Assembly: GCF_019249795.2 (NCBI RefSeq)
Contig: NZ_CP156891.1
Location: 906,001 to 970,000, forward strand
Direction of reading: 5' to 3'
Source: Segatella copri
GTDB lineage: Bacteria > Bacteroidota > Bacteroidia > Bacteroidales > Bacteroidaceae
Length of the DNA: 64,000 bases
A model generated the notes under the pieces. The model saw nothing but the letters and a program-made list of their open reading frames with translations. It was not told the origin of the DNA and made no database searches. Both the position numbers and the translations under genes were made by a program. Below are positions 1-7,458 of this stretch, piece after piece (the stretch's first letter is position 1; the number at the start of each line of letters is the position of its first letter).

Positions 1-2303
1 TCAGCCCTCATATCCTGCAACAATCTGCCGATATCAATATTGCCGATATTCACCTCCTCATCAAAACGGAAGAAGAAGTAATTTCGCTTCGCACCATCAT
101 CGTCTCCCTCTACGGTTTCCATCGGATACCAGGTATTGCGCATTCTTTCTTCTGTCACCTTACTTGCCGTATCCTTTACGTGGAACACGTGATATTTACC
201 CGTCTCCTCTGCACCATCGGTATAGAGAATCACGAAATGGATATTCTGCTTTTCGTAGAAATAGGCAGAATGGGCACCATCACGTGCCTCATCTTCCTTT
301 AATTTCAGACGCACATTATAAATCAGACTACCCCTGTCGTTATTGCCCAGAATCCACTTCAGATGCTCCTCTGATTTATAATAACCCACCAGGATGCCAC
401 GACTCAAATCACGCTCCAGATAATGCACAGTAAGCCATTGCGGTGAATTCAGAGGCTGCTCCATTTCCTGTTCCACAGCCGGTTTCAACACCTTCTCAGG
501 GTCCTTACCCATGTTACACTTGTCGATGATGAAATCTTGCTTCAGCTCATTATACTGCCCCTCCGTCTCTGTCCATTTATCTATAGGGCGGGCATAAGCA
601 AAGTACACCTCCCTATCCTCACCATAAGGCTTAAACACCCTACCGTTCATCTCATAGAAGTGTTTCTGCATATACAGCTCGCCATCAACGCCCAGTTTGG
701 CTCTCATGGCATAGATGCAGTAGTTTTTCTGTATCACCTCCCTTATCTCGTTGCGGAAAATATCTCTCACCTTCCTCTTCCACTGCGCTTTTTCGCTTGC
801 CTTATTTCGGGCATATAGGAAAAGAACATAAAGGAAATTGACATCATACTGCGAAAGGAAGAGCGTATCGCGGTCGAAGAGCCTGTCAGGAAACTGATAC
901 GAAACCGTCGTACAGTGCTCCCCATTACCATTATAATGCTTGCGGATATTCTTCTCCCCTGCATTATACCGGTGATCATCATACACGAAACCACTGATAA
1001 AGAAGTTAGGAATCACGTCATACCCCTCTGTAGCTCCGATATCCTGCAAATGGATATCCCTGAAGCTCTCCCTGTCCTTCGCCCTGTTTTTTCTGTCTTC
1101 ATCATCAAAGGCGGTATCATCAGAGAGGAACAGATTGATGTTCCACTGAATCACATTCCGGGCATAAGTATATTGCTTGTAGATAGATTCCGAAGTAAGC
1201 GGATGTCCGTTCTTATAATACTTGCTGTCGCCGATATAATATACCTCTCTGCTGGCCTGCGCATCATTCGATGTAAGAGCCAGGTCGGTATAGAGATGGT
1301 CCACCCGCTTGCCGTCCTTCTGGTCAGCAAGTCCCTTAGGAATATCGGTATGAGGCGTACCAATCAGGTCGTCAATCATAGCCTCGAACACGATATTGAA
1401 ATTCTTGGCAAGAATATATTCCTGAGCATGCGCATTGATGGCGATGCGATAAGAATTCTCGAAGAAGGCATAGCACATATCCCAGAGCTGCAGCGCCTTA
1501 TCCGAAAAATACTTATACTTAATCTGCATGAGTCTCATCTTGCCCATGCCCTTCAGATATTCCTTAAACTGCTTACCCGTAATCAGTTCATACTGGATAT
1601 TGATAGGCGTTTGGAAACCATATTCAGCATTCAGATAGTTCAGAATGCTATAGTAGATGATAAACAGCTCCTCCTCATAGTTCACGATGCGCTTTTTATT
1701 GACAAGTTTCAGATACACAGGCGCTCCGTTTCCCTGCATGAAGGCAGAAGAATGACTGATGGTTTTCGTCCAGTTAATCTTATTGTTGCCACGGTGCAGA
1801 TTCTTGACGGTAAAGAGCACGAAGTCACGGTTCTCCTGATTAAACCTGATCAGCGAAAGAACGATGTCGAGATAAGTATTCGTATGCTGCCGCTTACCCT
1901 TTCCTGTTCGGGTGATGTGTTTGTAGAGGATAGCCTTGCTGGTAGGATTAGCCTTATAGAACACGCTCAGTGCCCTATATACCCAGACCGAGAATTCGTA
2001 GATGAATTTACGGTACTCCCGGCTCAGTTTTTTCTGCTCCTGAGGCGTCAACACCTGTTCTGGGCATACCGTTTCCCCATCCTCCAGCGTTACGCCAGCC
2101 AGCACCTCCTTTTTCTTTTGAGGATCATCCTTCAAGAGCACCTTTGGCAGGATAAATACACAATCTCTCAGCTGTGGATTATAGAAATAACCCACATACT
2201 GCACGCTCACCTTCTTGTCCACATCCTGCAGCACATAAATGTCCTTCAGAATCTTCTCTACAGCTGAGCTTTCGTACTGATGTTCCTCAAATAGAATATA
2301 CAT
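1..2303 (-). CDS. LlaJI/McrC-like restriction endonuclease subunit, partial (C-terminus outside window)
   Basis: The frame opens with ATG at 2303 and stays open for 767 codons to the window edge, so the C-terminus is missing. Residues near 336-360 read RVDHLYTD, then YYIGDSKYYK, which fits a PD-(D/E)XK nuclease core (Asp, then Asp-Ser-Lys). Its position directly after an McrB-like GTPase and two cytosine methyltransferases matches the LlaJI arrangement, where a GTPase subunit and a nuclease subunit cut unmethylated DNA together. The start overlaps the GTPase stop by one base (TAATG), implying coupled translation. Family assignment rests on context plus the nuclease motif; a McrC-type protein is the alternative name. 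Confidence 0.75.
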   Translation of the reverse strand, partial: MYILFEEHQYESSAVEKILKDIYVLQDVDKKVSVQYVGYFYNPQLRDCVFILPKVLLKDDPQKKKEVLAGVTLEDGETVCPEQVLTPQEQKKLSREYRKFIYEFSVWVYRALSVFYKANPTSKAILYKHITRTGKGKRQHTNTYLDIVLSLIRFNQENRDFVLFTVKNLHRGNNKINWTKTISHSSAFMQGNGAPVYLKLVNKKRIVNYEEELFIIYYSILNYLNAEYGFQTPINIQYELITGKQFKEYLKGMGKMRLMQIKYKYFSDKALQLWDMCYAFFENSYRIAINAHAQEYILAKNFNIVFEAMIDDLIGTPHTDIPKGLADQKDGKRVDHLYTDLALTSNDAQASREVYYIGDSKYYKNGHPLTSESIYKQYTYARNVIQWNINLFLSDDTAFDDEDRKNRAKDRESFRDIHLQDIGATEGYDVIPNFFISGFVYDDHRYNAGEKNIRKHYNGNGEHCTTVSYQFPDRLFDRDTLFLSQYDVNFLYVLFLYARNKASEKAQWKRKVRDIFRNEIREVIQKNYCIYAMRAKLGVDGELYMQKHFYEMNGRVFKPYGEDREVYFAYARPIDKWTETEGQYNELKQDFIIDKCNMGKDPEKVLKPAVEQEMEQPLNSPQWLTVHYLERDLSRGILVGYYKSEEHLKWILGNNDRGSLIYNVRLKLKEDEARDGAHSAYFYEKQNIHFVILYTDGAEETGKYHVFHVKDTASKVTEERMRNTWYPMETVEGDDDGAKRNYFFFRFDEEVNIGNIDIGRLLQDMRA

Positions 2304-3514
2304 TATTCGTTCTCCGTATTATTATTTTGCCACTTCATAATTCTGTTCAGAAAGTCAACCAGTCTCACTGTATTGACCTGTTCCCCTTCCTCATCATAGA
2401 AATCAGCGAAGGCAAGGTCTTTTTCTGTTTTCTTGCCATTATTTTCCTCCTGATAAGTAAAGAGCGAAGCATCCTCAAAACCATAGTCCTTGAAAACATC
2501 GTTCCAGAGATAGAATATCACCTTACCCACCAGTGTATCAGCCGTGATGATGGTAGGCTTCTCGTCAGTCTCATTTGCCTTCTCAGACGGCTTGCAGAAG
2601 AAATAGCCCAACTGCTTATCGGCGCTGGATGTCATGGAAGCGATGATTTCATTCACCTTCTGGATAAAGTTCCACCAGGAGAGCGTTGTATTCTCGTCTA
2701 TTATCTTTACAGGTTCTCCGTTCGCATCCTTTATCTGGATATTCCAGCCCAGTTCCTCGCCGTTCTCCTTCTTGCCTTTCTTAATCTTGATATACTTCCA
2801 GTCCCAGCGGCGCTTAAAGGCAGAGTCGATTGGGAAGAGACTCTGGTCGCTGGTATTCATGGTTGCCCAGATATAAAAATTGTTAGGCAATACGAGTACA
2901 GTTCCGTTCTTAATATCCTCTACGATATTACCATCATAATCATCGTATATTACATTCAATTCGTCTGGAAAATTAACCTTTCCAAACTCTTTGCTAAGAT
3001 ATTTTTGTATATCTGTATCTGCAACAATTGGGTATGTAGAGTAGCCATCCTCATTTCTATCCAGCAACTGAAAAAGGTCACCAAAGATCTGAGCACAATT
3101 ACCACGGTTTATCTCTTCTATAATAAGAAACTGGGCCTTAGCTTTTTCGCCTTCAGCACTGCAATAGAATTCCCATGCTTTAACATAGGCCTTCAAGAAA
3201 GACTGAGCCACAAAAGCATATTCTATTTGCTTTTTTCCGCCTCCATTCTCTTGACCATCATTACCAATCTCATTACTCATAGTTGGCTTATAGCATCCAA
3301 CAAATGTAGAGTAATCACTATCAGGATGGAATGTTGTTCGAATCTTGCTCTGATTCTTTGTTGCGAGTTTAATTCCAAACGATTTACCTGTTCCAGGAGC
3401 ACCATAGAAGACTTGCTGGAGAGGGGTCTCAAGTGTACACGTAGGCTTAACACCATTAAGAAGCGCATATATTGCAGCTATATCTCTTTTTATATCATTA
3501 TCATAAATTCCCAT
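2303..3514 (-). CDS. McrB-like AAA+ GTPase restriction subunit
   Basis: This 403-residue protein should be the NTP-driven motor of the restriction complex. Residues about 36-52 hold Walker A (YGAPGTGKSFGIK). A Walker B-like FLIIEEINRGNC follows near residue 130, then WATMNTSDQSL and FKRRWDW near residue 190, the McrB-type NTxD and arginine-finger region. Only about 35 residues precede Walker A, so no N-terminal DNA-binding domain like that of McrB is present; the separate 246-residue protein encoded upstream could supply it. The gene looks mosaic: the 3' part (below about 2880) is near 50% GC in hand-counted lines and the 5' part is about one third GC. Confidence 0.85.
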   Translation of the reverse strand: MGIYDNDIKRDIAAIYALLNGVKPTCTLETPLQQVFYGAPGTGKSFGIKLATKNQSKIRTTFHPDSDYSTFVGCYKPTMSNEIGNDGQENGGGKKQIEYAFVAQSFLKAYVKAWEFYCSAEGEKAKAQFLIIEEINRGNCAQIFGDLFQLLDRNEDGYSTYPIVADTDIQKYLSKEFGKVNFPDELNVIYDDYDGNIVEDIKNGTVLVLPNNFYIWATMNTSDQSLFPIDSAFKRRWDWKYIKIKKGKKENGEELGWNIQIKDANGEPVKIIDENTTLSWWNFIQKVNEIIASMTSSADKQLGYFFCKPSEKANETDEKPTIITADTLVGKVIFYLWNDVFKDYGFEDASLFTYQEENNGKKTEKDLAFADFYDEEGEQVNTVRLVDFLNRIMKWQNNNTENE

Positions 3515-3515
3515 A

Positions 3516-4256
3516 TCATAAAGTTATTATAGTGAAAATTTTATCAGAAGGATTGACCAATGCAGACTCTTTAGATCCAACTTTTTTTATAATACCAGCT
3601 TCCTCTAAAAAGCTTCTAATATAAGAGTAACAAGTATTAGGCAATTTTTCACCTTCTTCATTAACAAACGTTATTGTATCTATCTGATCCTTGACCTTTT
3701 TAATTTCCTCAATAGCATCATCAAGAGAAAAACCAATTTCGAGACAATGCAAAGCATAAAGAAAGTAATTCCAGTTTATAATAGTAAAAGCTTTTAATAA
3801 CTTCAACGCCACCCACATATTATGATTTTCATATTCCTTATTTAAATACATTTCTACAAGCCCCTGCTTTTGTGCACATTGCTTGATATTTACAAGTCTT
3901 TCAAGGACAATATCCTTATGTGGCGTTTTATCAGAAACATTGTTGATAGCTCTACAAGCTAAAACAAACAGTATTCCTAACTCAGTAAAGCACTCATTTG
4001 CTCTAAATGTATCATCGTAATTTACAAATCCTATTTTTTTCAAAAGAGGGAAAAAAGTTCTAATTGCACTTTTGGCATTAGTTTCTCCAAACAATTGTTG
4101 CTTTTGCGCCTCTTCCTGAATATCAATATAGGTAAGCAATTTGTTACCAAGAAGTTCAAGCATTTCGTATACTTGAACGATTTGGTTACAACGAATAGAT
4201 GACAGACTACTGCCATCTACCCCTTTATATGTATCTACCGTCAATGTTATATTCAT
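3516..4256 (-). CDS. Unrecognised protein of the restriction operon, possible DNA-recognition component
   Basis: This 246-residue soluble protein has no motif I recognise. Its start overlaps the upstream methyltransferase stop by four bases (ATGA), and its stop lies one base before the GTPase start, so it is an integral operon member. The C-terminal 80 residues read like a winged-helix fold (helices, then a segment CYSYIRSFLEEAGIIKKVG), and the N-terminal half contains a similar helical unit ending FPLLKKIGFVNYDD. Because the neighbouring GTPase lacks an N-terminal DNA-binding domain, I infer that this protein may read the target site or bridge the complex. That role is inference only. Confidence 0.6.
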   Translation of the reverse strand: MNITLTVDTYKGVDGSSLSSIRCNQIVQVYEMLELLGNKLLTYIDIQEEAQKQQLFGETNAKSAIRTFFPLLKKIGFVNYDDTFRANECFTELGILFVLACRAINNVSDKTPHKDIVLERLVNIKQCAQKQGLVEMYLNKEYENHNMWVALKLLKAFTIINWNYFLYALHCLEIGFSLDDAIEEIKKVKDQIDTITFVNEEGEKLPNTCYSYIRSFLEEAGIIKKVGSKESALVNPSDKIFTIITL

Positions 4257-5272
4257 ACCAATTCAGTTTTTATTGTCTCAGCTATAATTTTTGCCAACAT
4301 CGGAGGTACCGCATTCCCAACCTGTTTGTATTGACTTCCACGAGTTCCAAGTATTTCAAACGAATCTGGAAAAGATTGTATTCTCGCAGACTCTCTTACA
4401 GTTGGTATTCTCGGTTCAGAATAGTGAAAATAATTTCTATGTCCTGTATCTATTGTATTTGAAGGTTTGAAAGTACCCATTCTTTCAAAAGCTTTATTGT
4501 ACTTGCGTACATGCCAGATTTCTTCTGGTAAATCTCTTATATTACCACCATCTGGAACTTGGCTTATAATAGAAATTGTTTTCTCTGTATGAGCCGTATA
4601 ATCCTGGTTTAGAGGTTTTTTTGTATTACCACGCATTGCTTTTTGATATTCATTTTGCGGCTCACTACCATATTTTTCTTGCGTAGCCCCTTCTAAATCA
4701 CTGATTCCATCTTTTGCCGTTAATTTATAATCAAACGGCTCAGGGAAAATAAATTTTTTATTCTTTATGCCTACATAGAAAACCCTATATCTATTCTGAG
4801 GAATACCATAATCAGCAGCATTTAATAACTGGTAACTTATAGTATAGCCCAACCCATCCTCTCCAAATCTCTTTAAAAGATCTTTTACAAAAGCACCTTT
4901 ATTCAAGGTAAGCATTCCTTTAACATTTTCCATAACAAAAAAATCTGGATCAACTAATTTAACTGCCTTATAAAACTCCAAATACATTTTGTTACGAGGA
5001 TCATCGACTTCCCGCTTTCCTACTGTACTAAAACCTTGACATGGTGGACCACCAATAATGCCAGTAATCTTTTCGTTAGCTATTATAGTAGAAAGTTCTT
5101 TATCATTAAAATCCTCTACTGAAATAACTTTAGCAACTTTATCTTTTCTATTATGATTGTATGTTTTAACGGCATCAGCCCACATGTCCACTGCAGCACA
5201 GACTTCAAAGCCTGCCTGTTCAAAGCCTAAACTGAGTCCACCAATTCCGCAAAATAAATCAATTATCTTCAT
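4253..5272 (-). CDS. DNA (cytosine-5-)-methyltransferase, second of the operon
   Basis: This 339-residue protein has complete C5-methyltransferase motifs: motif I DLFCGIGGLSLGFEQAGF at residues 4-21, motif IV GGPPCQGFSTVGKR with the catalytic Cys near residue 78, motif VI MENVKGML near 117, motif VIII-like QNRYRVFYVG, and C-terminal motifs IX/X (RIQSFPDSF, GNAVPPMLAKII). It transfers methyl from S-adenosylmethionine to cytosine and protects host DNA from the linked nuclease. It overlaps the first methyltransferase gene by 14 bases. Two C5 enzymes in one operon suggest an asymmetric target with each strand methylated by a different enzyme, as known for LlaJI. Confidence 0.95.
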   Translation of the reverse strand: MKIIDLFCGIGGLSLGFEQAGFEVCAAVDMWADAVKTYNHNRKDKVAKVISVEDFNDKELSTIIANEKITGIIGGPPCQGFSTVGKREVDDPRNKMYLEFYKAVKLVDPDFFVMENVKGMLTLNKGAFVKDLLKRFGEDGLGYTISYQLLNAADYGIPQNRYRVFYVGIKNKKFIFPEPFDYKLTAKDGISDLEGATQEKYGSEPQNEYQKAMRGNTKKPLNQDYTAHTEKTISIISQVPDGGNIRDLPEEIWHVRKYNKAFERMGTFKPSNTIDTGHRNYFHYSEPRIPTVRESARIQSFPDSFEILGTRGSQYKQVGNAVPPMLAKIIAETIKTELV

Positions 5273-6344
5273 TGTCTAATATTTTAATTATAGTATCTGC
5301 AACCGCTTTTGCGAGCAATGGCGGTACAGCATTACCAATTTGTCTATATTTGCTACCACGAGGTCCTTGAAACTCAAAGCTATCAGGAAAAGACTGCAAT
5401 CGTGCAGATTCCCTAATAGTTGGAATTCTATTATACAAAGGATGGAAATAATTGCTATGAGCATTTCCTGTATCAATTGTGCATGATTGAGTCGATGGAT
5501 CAAGCCTCTTATATGCAGAAGAATGTCTGTTCTGCCTGTTATTTGGCCACAACTCAGGCGGCACATCTTTCCAGTTCCCTCCCTGAGGTACAAAACTAAT
5601 TCTCTTTTGTACTTTTTCTGCAGGATATACTATATCGTGATCCAAGACTATATTATCCTCATTTCTAAGATATTCTCGTAACTTAGAATTTGCAGGTTCT
5701 TTCAATTCTTTTGCCCCATCAGGGCTTTTTTCAAATTGATACAACTCACCTATAGCATCCTCAACAGTTGTTTTTTCTTGCTTTACTACTGTATTAAAAT
5801 CAAAAGTAACGTCTTTGAAATCTTTTCGGACTCCAACAATTATTGCACGTTTTCTGTTTTGAGGAACACCGTAATCCGATGCATCAAGTACTTGATAGCT
5901 TATATTATACTCTACTGCCCCAAGAATTTCCTGAATTCTTTTAATAGCATAACCATTGTCACGAGAAAGCAGACCACGCACATTCTCTATCATAATGACT
6001 TTAGGATGTATCCGTTGCACAAACCGAATATATTCAAAGAATAATTTATTTCTAGGATCCTCAGTCTCTTTCTGCCAACGATTTGCAGAAGAGAATCCTT
6101 GACAAGGAGGACCACCTACTATTACATCAACATCACTATATTCTTCATCTATTTGTTCGTCTGGAAATTTAGCAATATCAACATTATGGACTTTAGATTT
6201 TTTAAAATTATGTTTAAATGTAATTGTAGCATATTCATTGAAATCTATACCACCTACAATTTTAAAGCCAGCGAGCCTAAATCCTTCACTGATACCACCA
6301 CATCCACAAAACAAATCAAGTACGTTGTATATTTTTTTATTCAT
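5259..6344 (-). CDS. DNA (cytosine-5-)-methyltransferase, first of the operon
   Basis: The 361-residue protein carries motif I (DLFCGCGGISEGFRLAGF, residues 10-27), motif IV with the Pro-Cys-Gln catalytic loop (GGPPCQGFSSANRW), motif VI (ENVRGLLS), QNRKRAIIVG, and motifs IX/X (RLQSFPDSF, GNAVPPLLAKAV). It is closely related to the next gene in motif layout, but the target-recognition regions (about residues 180-260) differ, consistent with two enzymes reading opposite strands of one asymmetric site. The start is 28 bases after the stop of the controller gene. Modification role is certain from motifs; the target sequence cannot be read from the DNA. Confidence 0.95.
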   Translation of the reverse strand: MNKKIYNVLDLFCGCGGISEGFRLAGFKIVGGIDFNEYATITFKHNFKKSKVHNVDIAKFPDEQIDEEYSDVDVIVGGPPCQGFSSANRWQKETEDPRNKLFFEYIRFVQRIHPKVIMIENVRGLLSRDNGYAIKRIQEILGAVEYNISYQVLDASDYGVPQNRKRAIIVGVRKDFKDVTFDFNTVVKQEKTTVEDAIGELYQFEKSPDGAKELKEPANSKLREYLRNEDNIVLDHDIVYPAEKVQKRISFVPQGGNWKDVPPELWPNNRQNRHSSAYKRLDPSTQSCTIDTGNAHSNYFHPLYNRIPTIRESARLQSFPDSFEFQGPRGSKYRQIGNAVPPLLAKAVADTIIKILDNEDN

Positions 6345-6372
6345 TGTTCAATTTTTAGGTTATTTTAATCAT

Positions 6373-6630
6373 TCACTTTTCTTCCTTGCTCAGTATATCC
6401 CTTTCGACTTCGGCAACAAAGTCTACAAACGAGATACCCAGAACCTGGCAAATCTGTCGAAGCTCTATAAGATCCAAGCGGCGGTCGCAGGTTTCAATCC
6501 GGCTCACAAAAGTTTGGTTAACTTTCAATAATTCAGCGAGTTGAATCTGCGTAACCCCCAATTTCTCACGCTTACCGCGCAAGCGTCCTATGACTTGATG
6601 ATATAAATGTGAATGTATGCTCTTGTCCAT
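6373..6630 (-). CDS. XRE-family helix-turn-helix controller protein
   Basis: This 85-residue protein is essentially one Cro/C1-type helix-turn-helix domain: the segment GVTQIQLAELLKVNQTFVSR at residues 26-45 forms the two DNA-reading helices, followed by DLIELRQICQVLGISFVDF. It is the first gene of the restriction-modification operon, and a promoter with repeated GAATAT half-sites lies directly upstream. Its likely job is to set the order and level of methyltransferase and nuclease expression, as controller (C) proteins do in other restriction systems. It is expected to bind its own promoter. A simple XRE regulator unrelated to restriction is less likely given the operon. Confidence 0.85.
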   Translation of the reverse strand: MDKSIHSHLYHQVIGRLRGKREKLGVTQIQLAELLKVNQTFVSRIETCDRRLDLIELRQICQVLGISFVDFVAEVERDILSKEEK

Positions 6631-6650
6631 TTTCTCTTAATTTTTGGGCA

Positions 6651-6691
6651 CAAATATATATTCTTTTTTCGAATATACAAAAAGTGAATAT
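6651..6691 (-). promoter_or_regulatory. Promoter and probable operator of the restriction operon
   Basis: On the minus strand TTTG (6681-6678) lies 19 bases before TATATTTG (6658-6651), a full Bacteroidota -33/-7 pair. ATATTC (6658-6663) and GAATAT (6671-6676) form an inverted repeat with a 7-base spacer, and another GAATAT lies at 6686-6691. The half-sites cover the space between the promoter boxes, the expected place for repression by the controller protein encoded downstream. Confidence 0.65.
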
Positions 6692-6730
6692 ATCATATTA
6701 AAACACCTTATAACCTATCCATTTATCATA

Positions 6731-6850
6731 TTAGAATAGGACTCAGGAAAAGGGGTAAATCCTGCAATGTATTCTTCCAAGGAATGGCAGAAGTATAGGA
6801 ATACTGCTTTTTGTAAGAACGTGGAAAAGGAAGGCATTAGATTATTATAA
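6731..6850 (+). pseudogene. 3' remnant of a MNT-type nucleotidyltransferase gene
   Basis: Translated from 6731, this stretch reads as a decayed copy of the C-terminal 40 residues of the intact gene at 10403-10723: both contain NPxMY, EW-KYRNT-F, and NVEKEG. A TAG at 6737-6739 stands where the intact copy has TGG (Trp), and no start or catalytic half remains. It ends with TAA at 6848-6850. The two copies are on the same strand and bracket the KAP NTPase gene. Confidence 0.75.
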
Positions 6851-6876
6851 ACAAGAAAAGGCCATAGATTACTGAT

Positions 6877-6931
6877 AAACAAGCAGTTCTAGTAACGCAG
6901 CAAAACACTGCATCACTAGAACTGCTTGTTT
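6877..6931. repeat. Long hairpin, perfect 17-bp arms
   Basis: Arms 6877-6893 and 6915-6931 are perfect reverse complements, and the 21-base loop contains a further GCAG/CTGC pair, so nearly the whole segment can fold. No T-run follows on either strand, so it is not a standard terminator. It follows the nucleotidyltransferase remnant by 27 bases. The remainder of the gene-free stretch 6932-7458 is AT-rich and holds only the palindromes listed next. Confidence 0.6.
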
Positions 6932-7074
6932 GTGCTATACAGCTTGGCTATCCAAAGCTTTAGGGAATGCTAACACATATTGTGATAAGGGGTCAAAATA
7001 AAACCGTCACAACTGTAATGTAACGCTTTTTGTGAGAGCAAATTCTAAGCGATTAAATGCTATCATACCAGTAA

Positions 7075-7138
7075 GGGGATTTCAAATCCCCTAGTTTTAT
7101 AGGTCGAACATTTTTTTCGCCGAATTACAAATTCGGCG
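7075..7138. repeat. Two tandem REP-like palindromes
   Basis: A 17-base palindrome at 7075-7091 (GGGGATTT, C, AAATCCCC) is followed 26 bases later by a 21-base palindrome at 7118-7138 (CGCCGAATT, ACA, AATTCGGCG). Both share the same design: a GC clamp outside and an A/T core inside. They lie in the large intergenic region downstream of the KAP gene (7139-7458 shows no gene). They look like repetitive extragenic palindromes or ends of a small non-autonomous element. Confidence 0.5.
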
Positions 7139-7458
7139 GAACGCCTAACAGAAAAGCCCTCTGTCAAGTCGAAGACAGGACAGGAGGAATGATGAAGGCC
7201 TATGCAAAAGTGTGAAAGCCCCCTATATAATTACCCTTTATTATATGTTAAAAACAGGGTATAATATATTATAGTTCAATATCTTATATATTCTCGCGCA
7301 CGCTGCTATACTAAGTTACATATATATAGGGTTCATTCTAACCAACACCTTCTCTAAAAAAAGAGCAAGATTGAATATGCATCATCAGATAGAGTTAGTG
7401 ACGATAGCGAAACATGATACCATTAACAACGCTATCCTCACTAATTATCTATAGAAGA

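Noticed and set aside
915..2267. Plus-strand frame of 450 residues
   Set aside because: It is antisense to the nuclease subunit gene, whose minus frame carries a nuclease motif and a proper operon junction; the plus frame reads as Leu/Ile/Arg-rich nonsense.
6877..6931. Intrinsic terminator
   Set aside because: The stem is strong, but neither side has a T-run; kept as a hairpin of unknown role.
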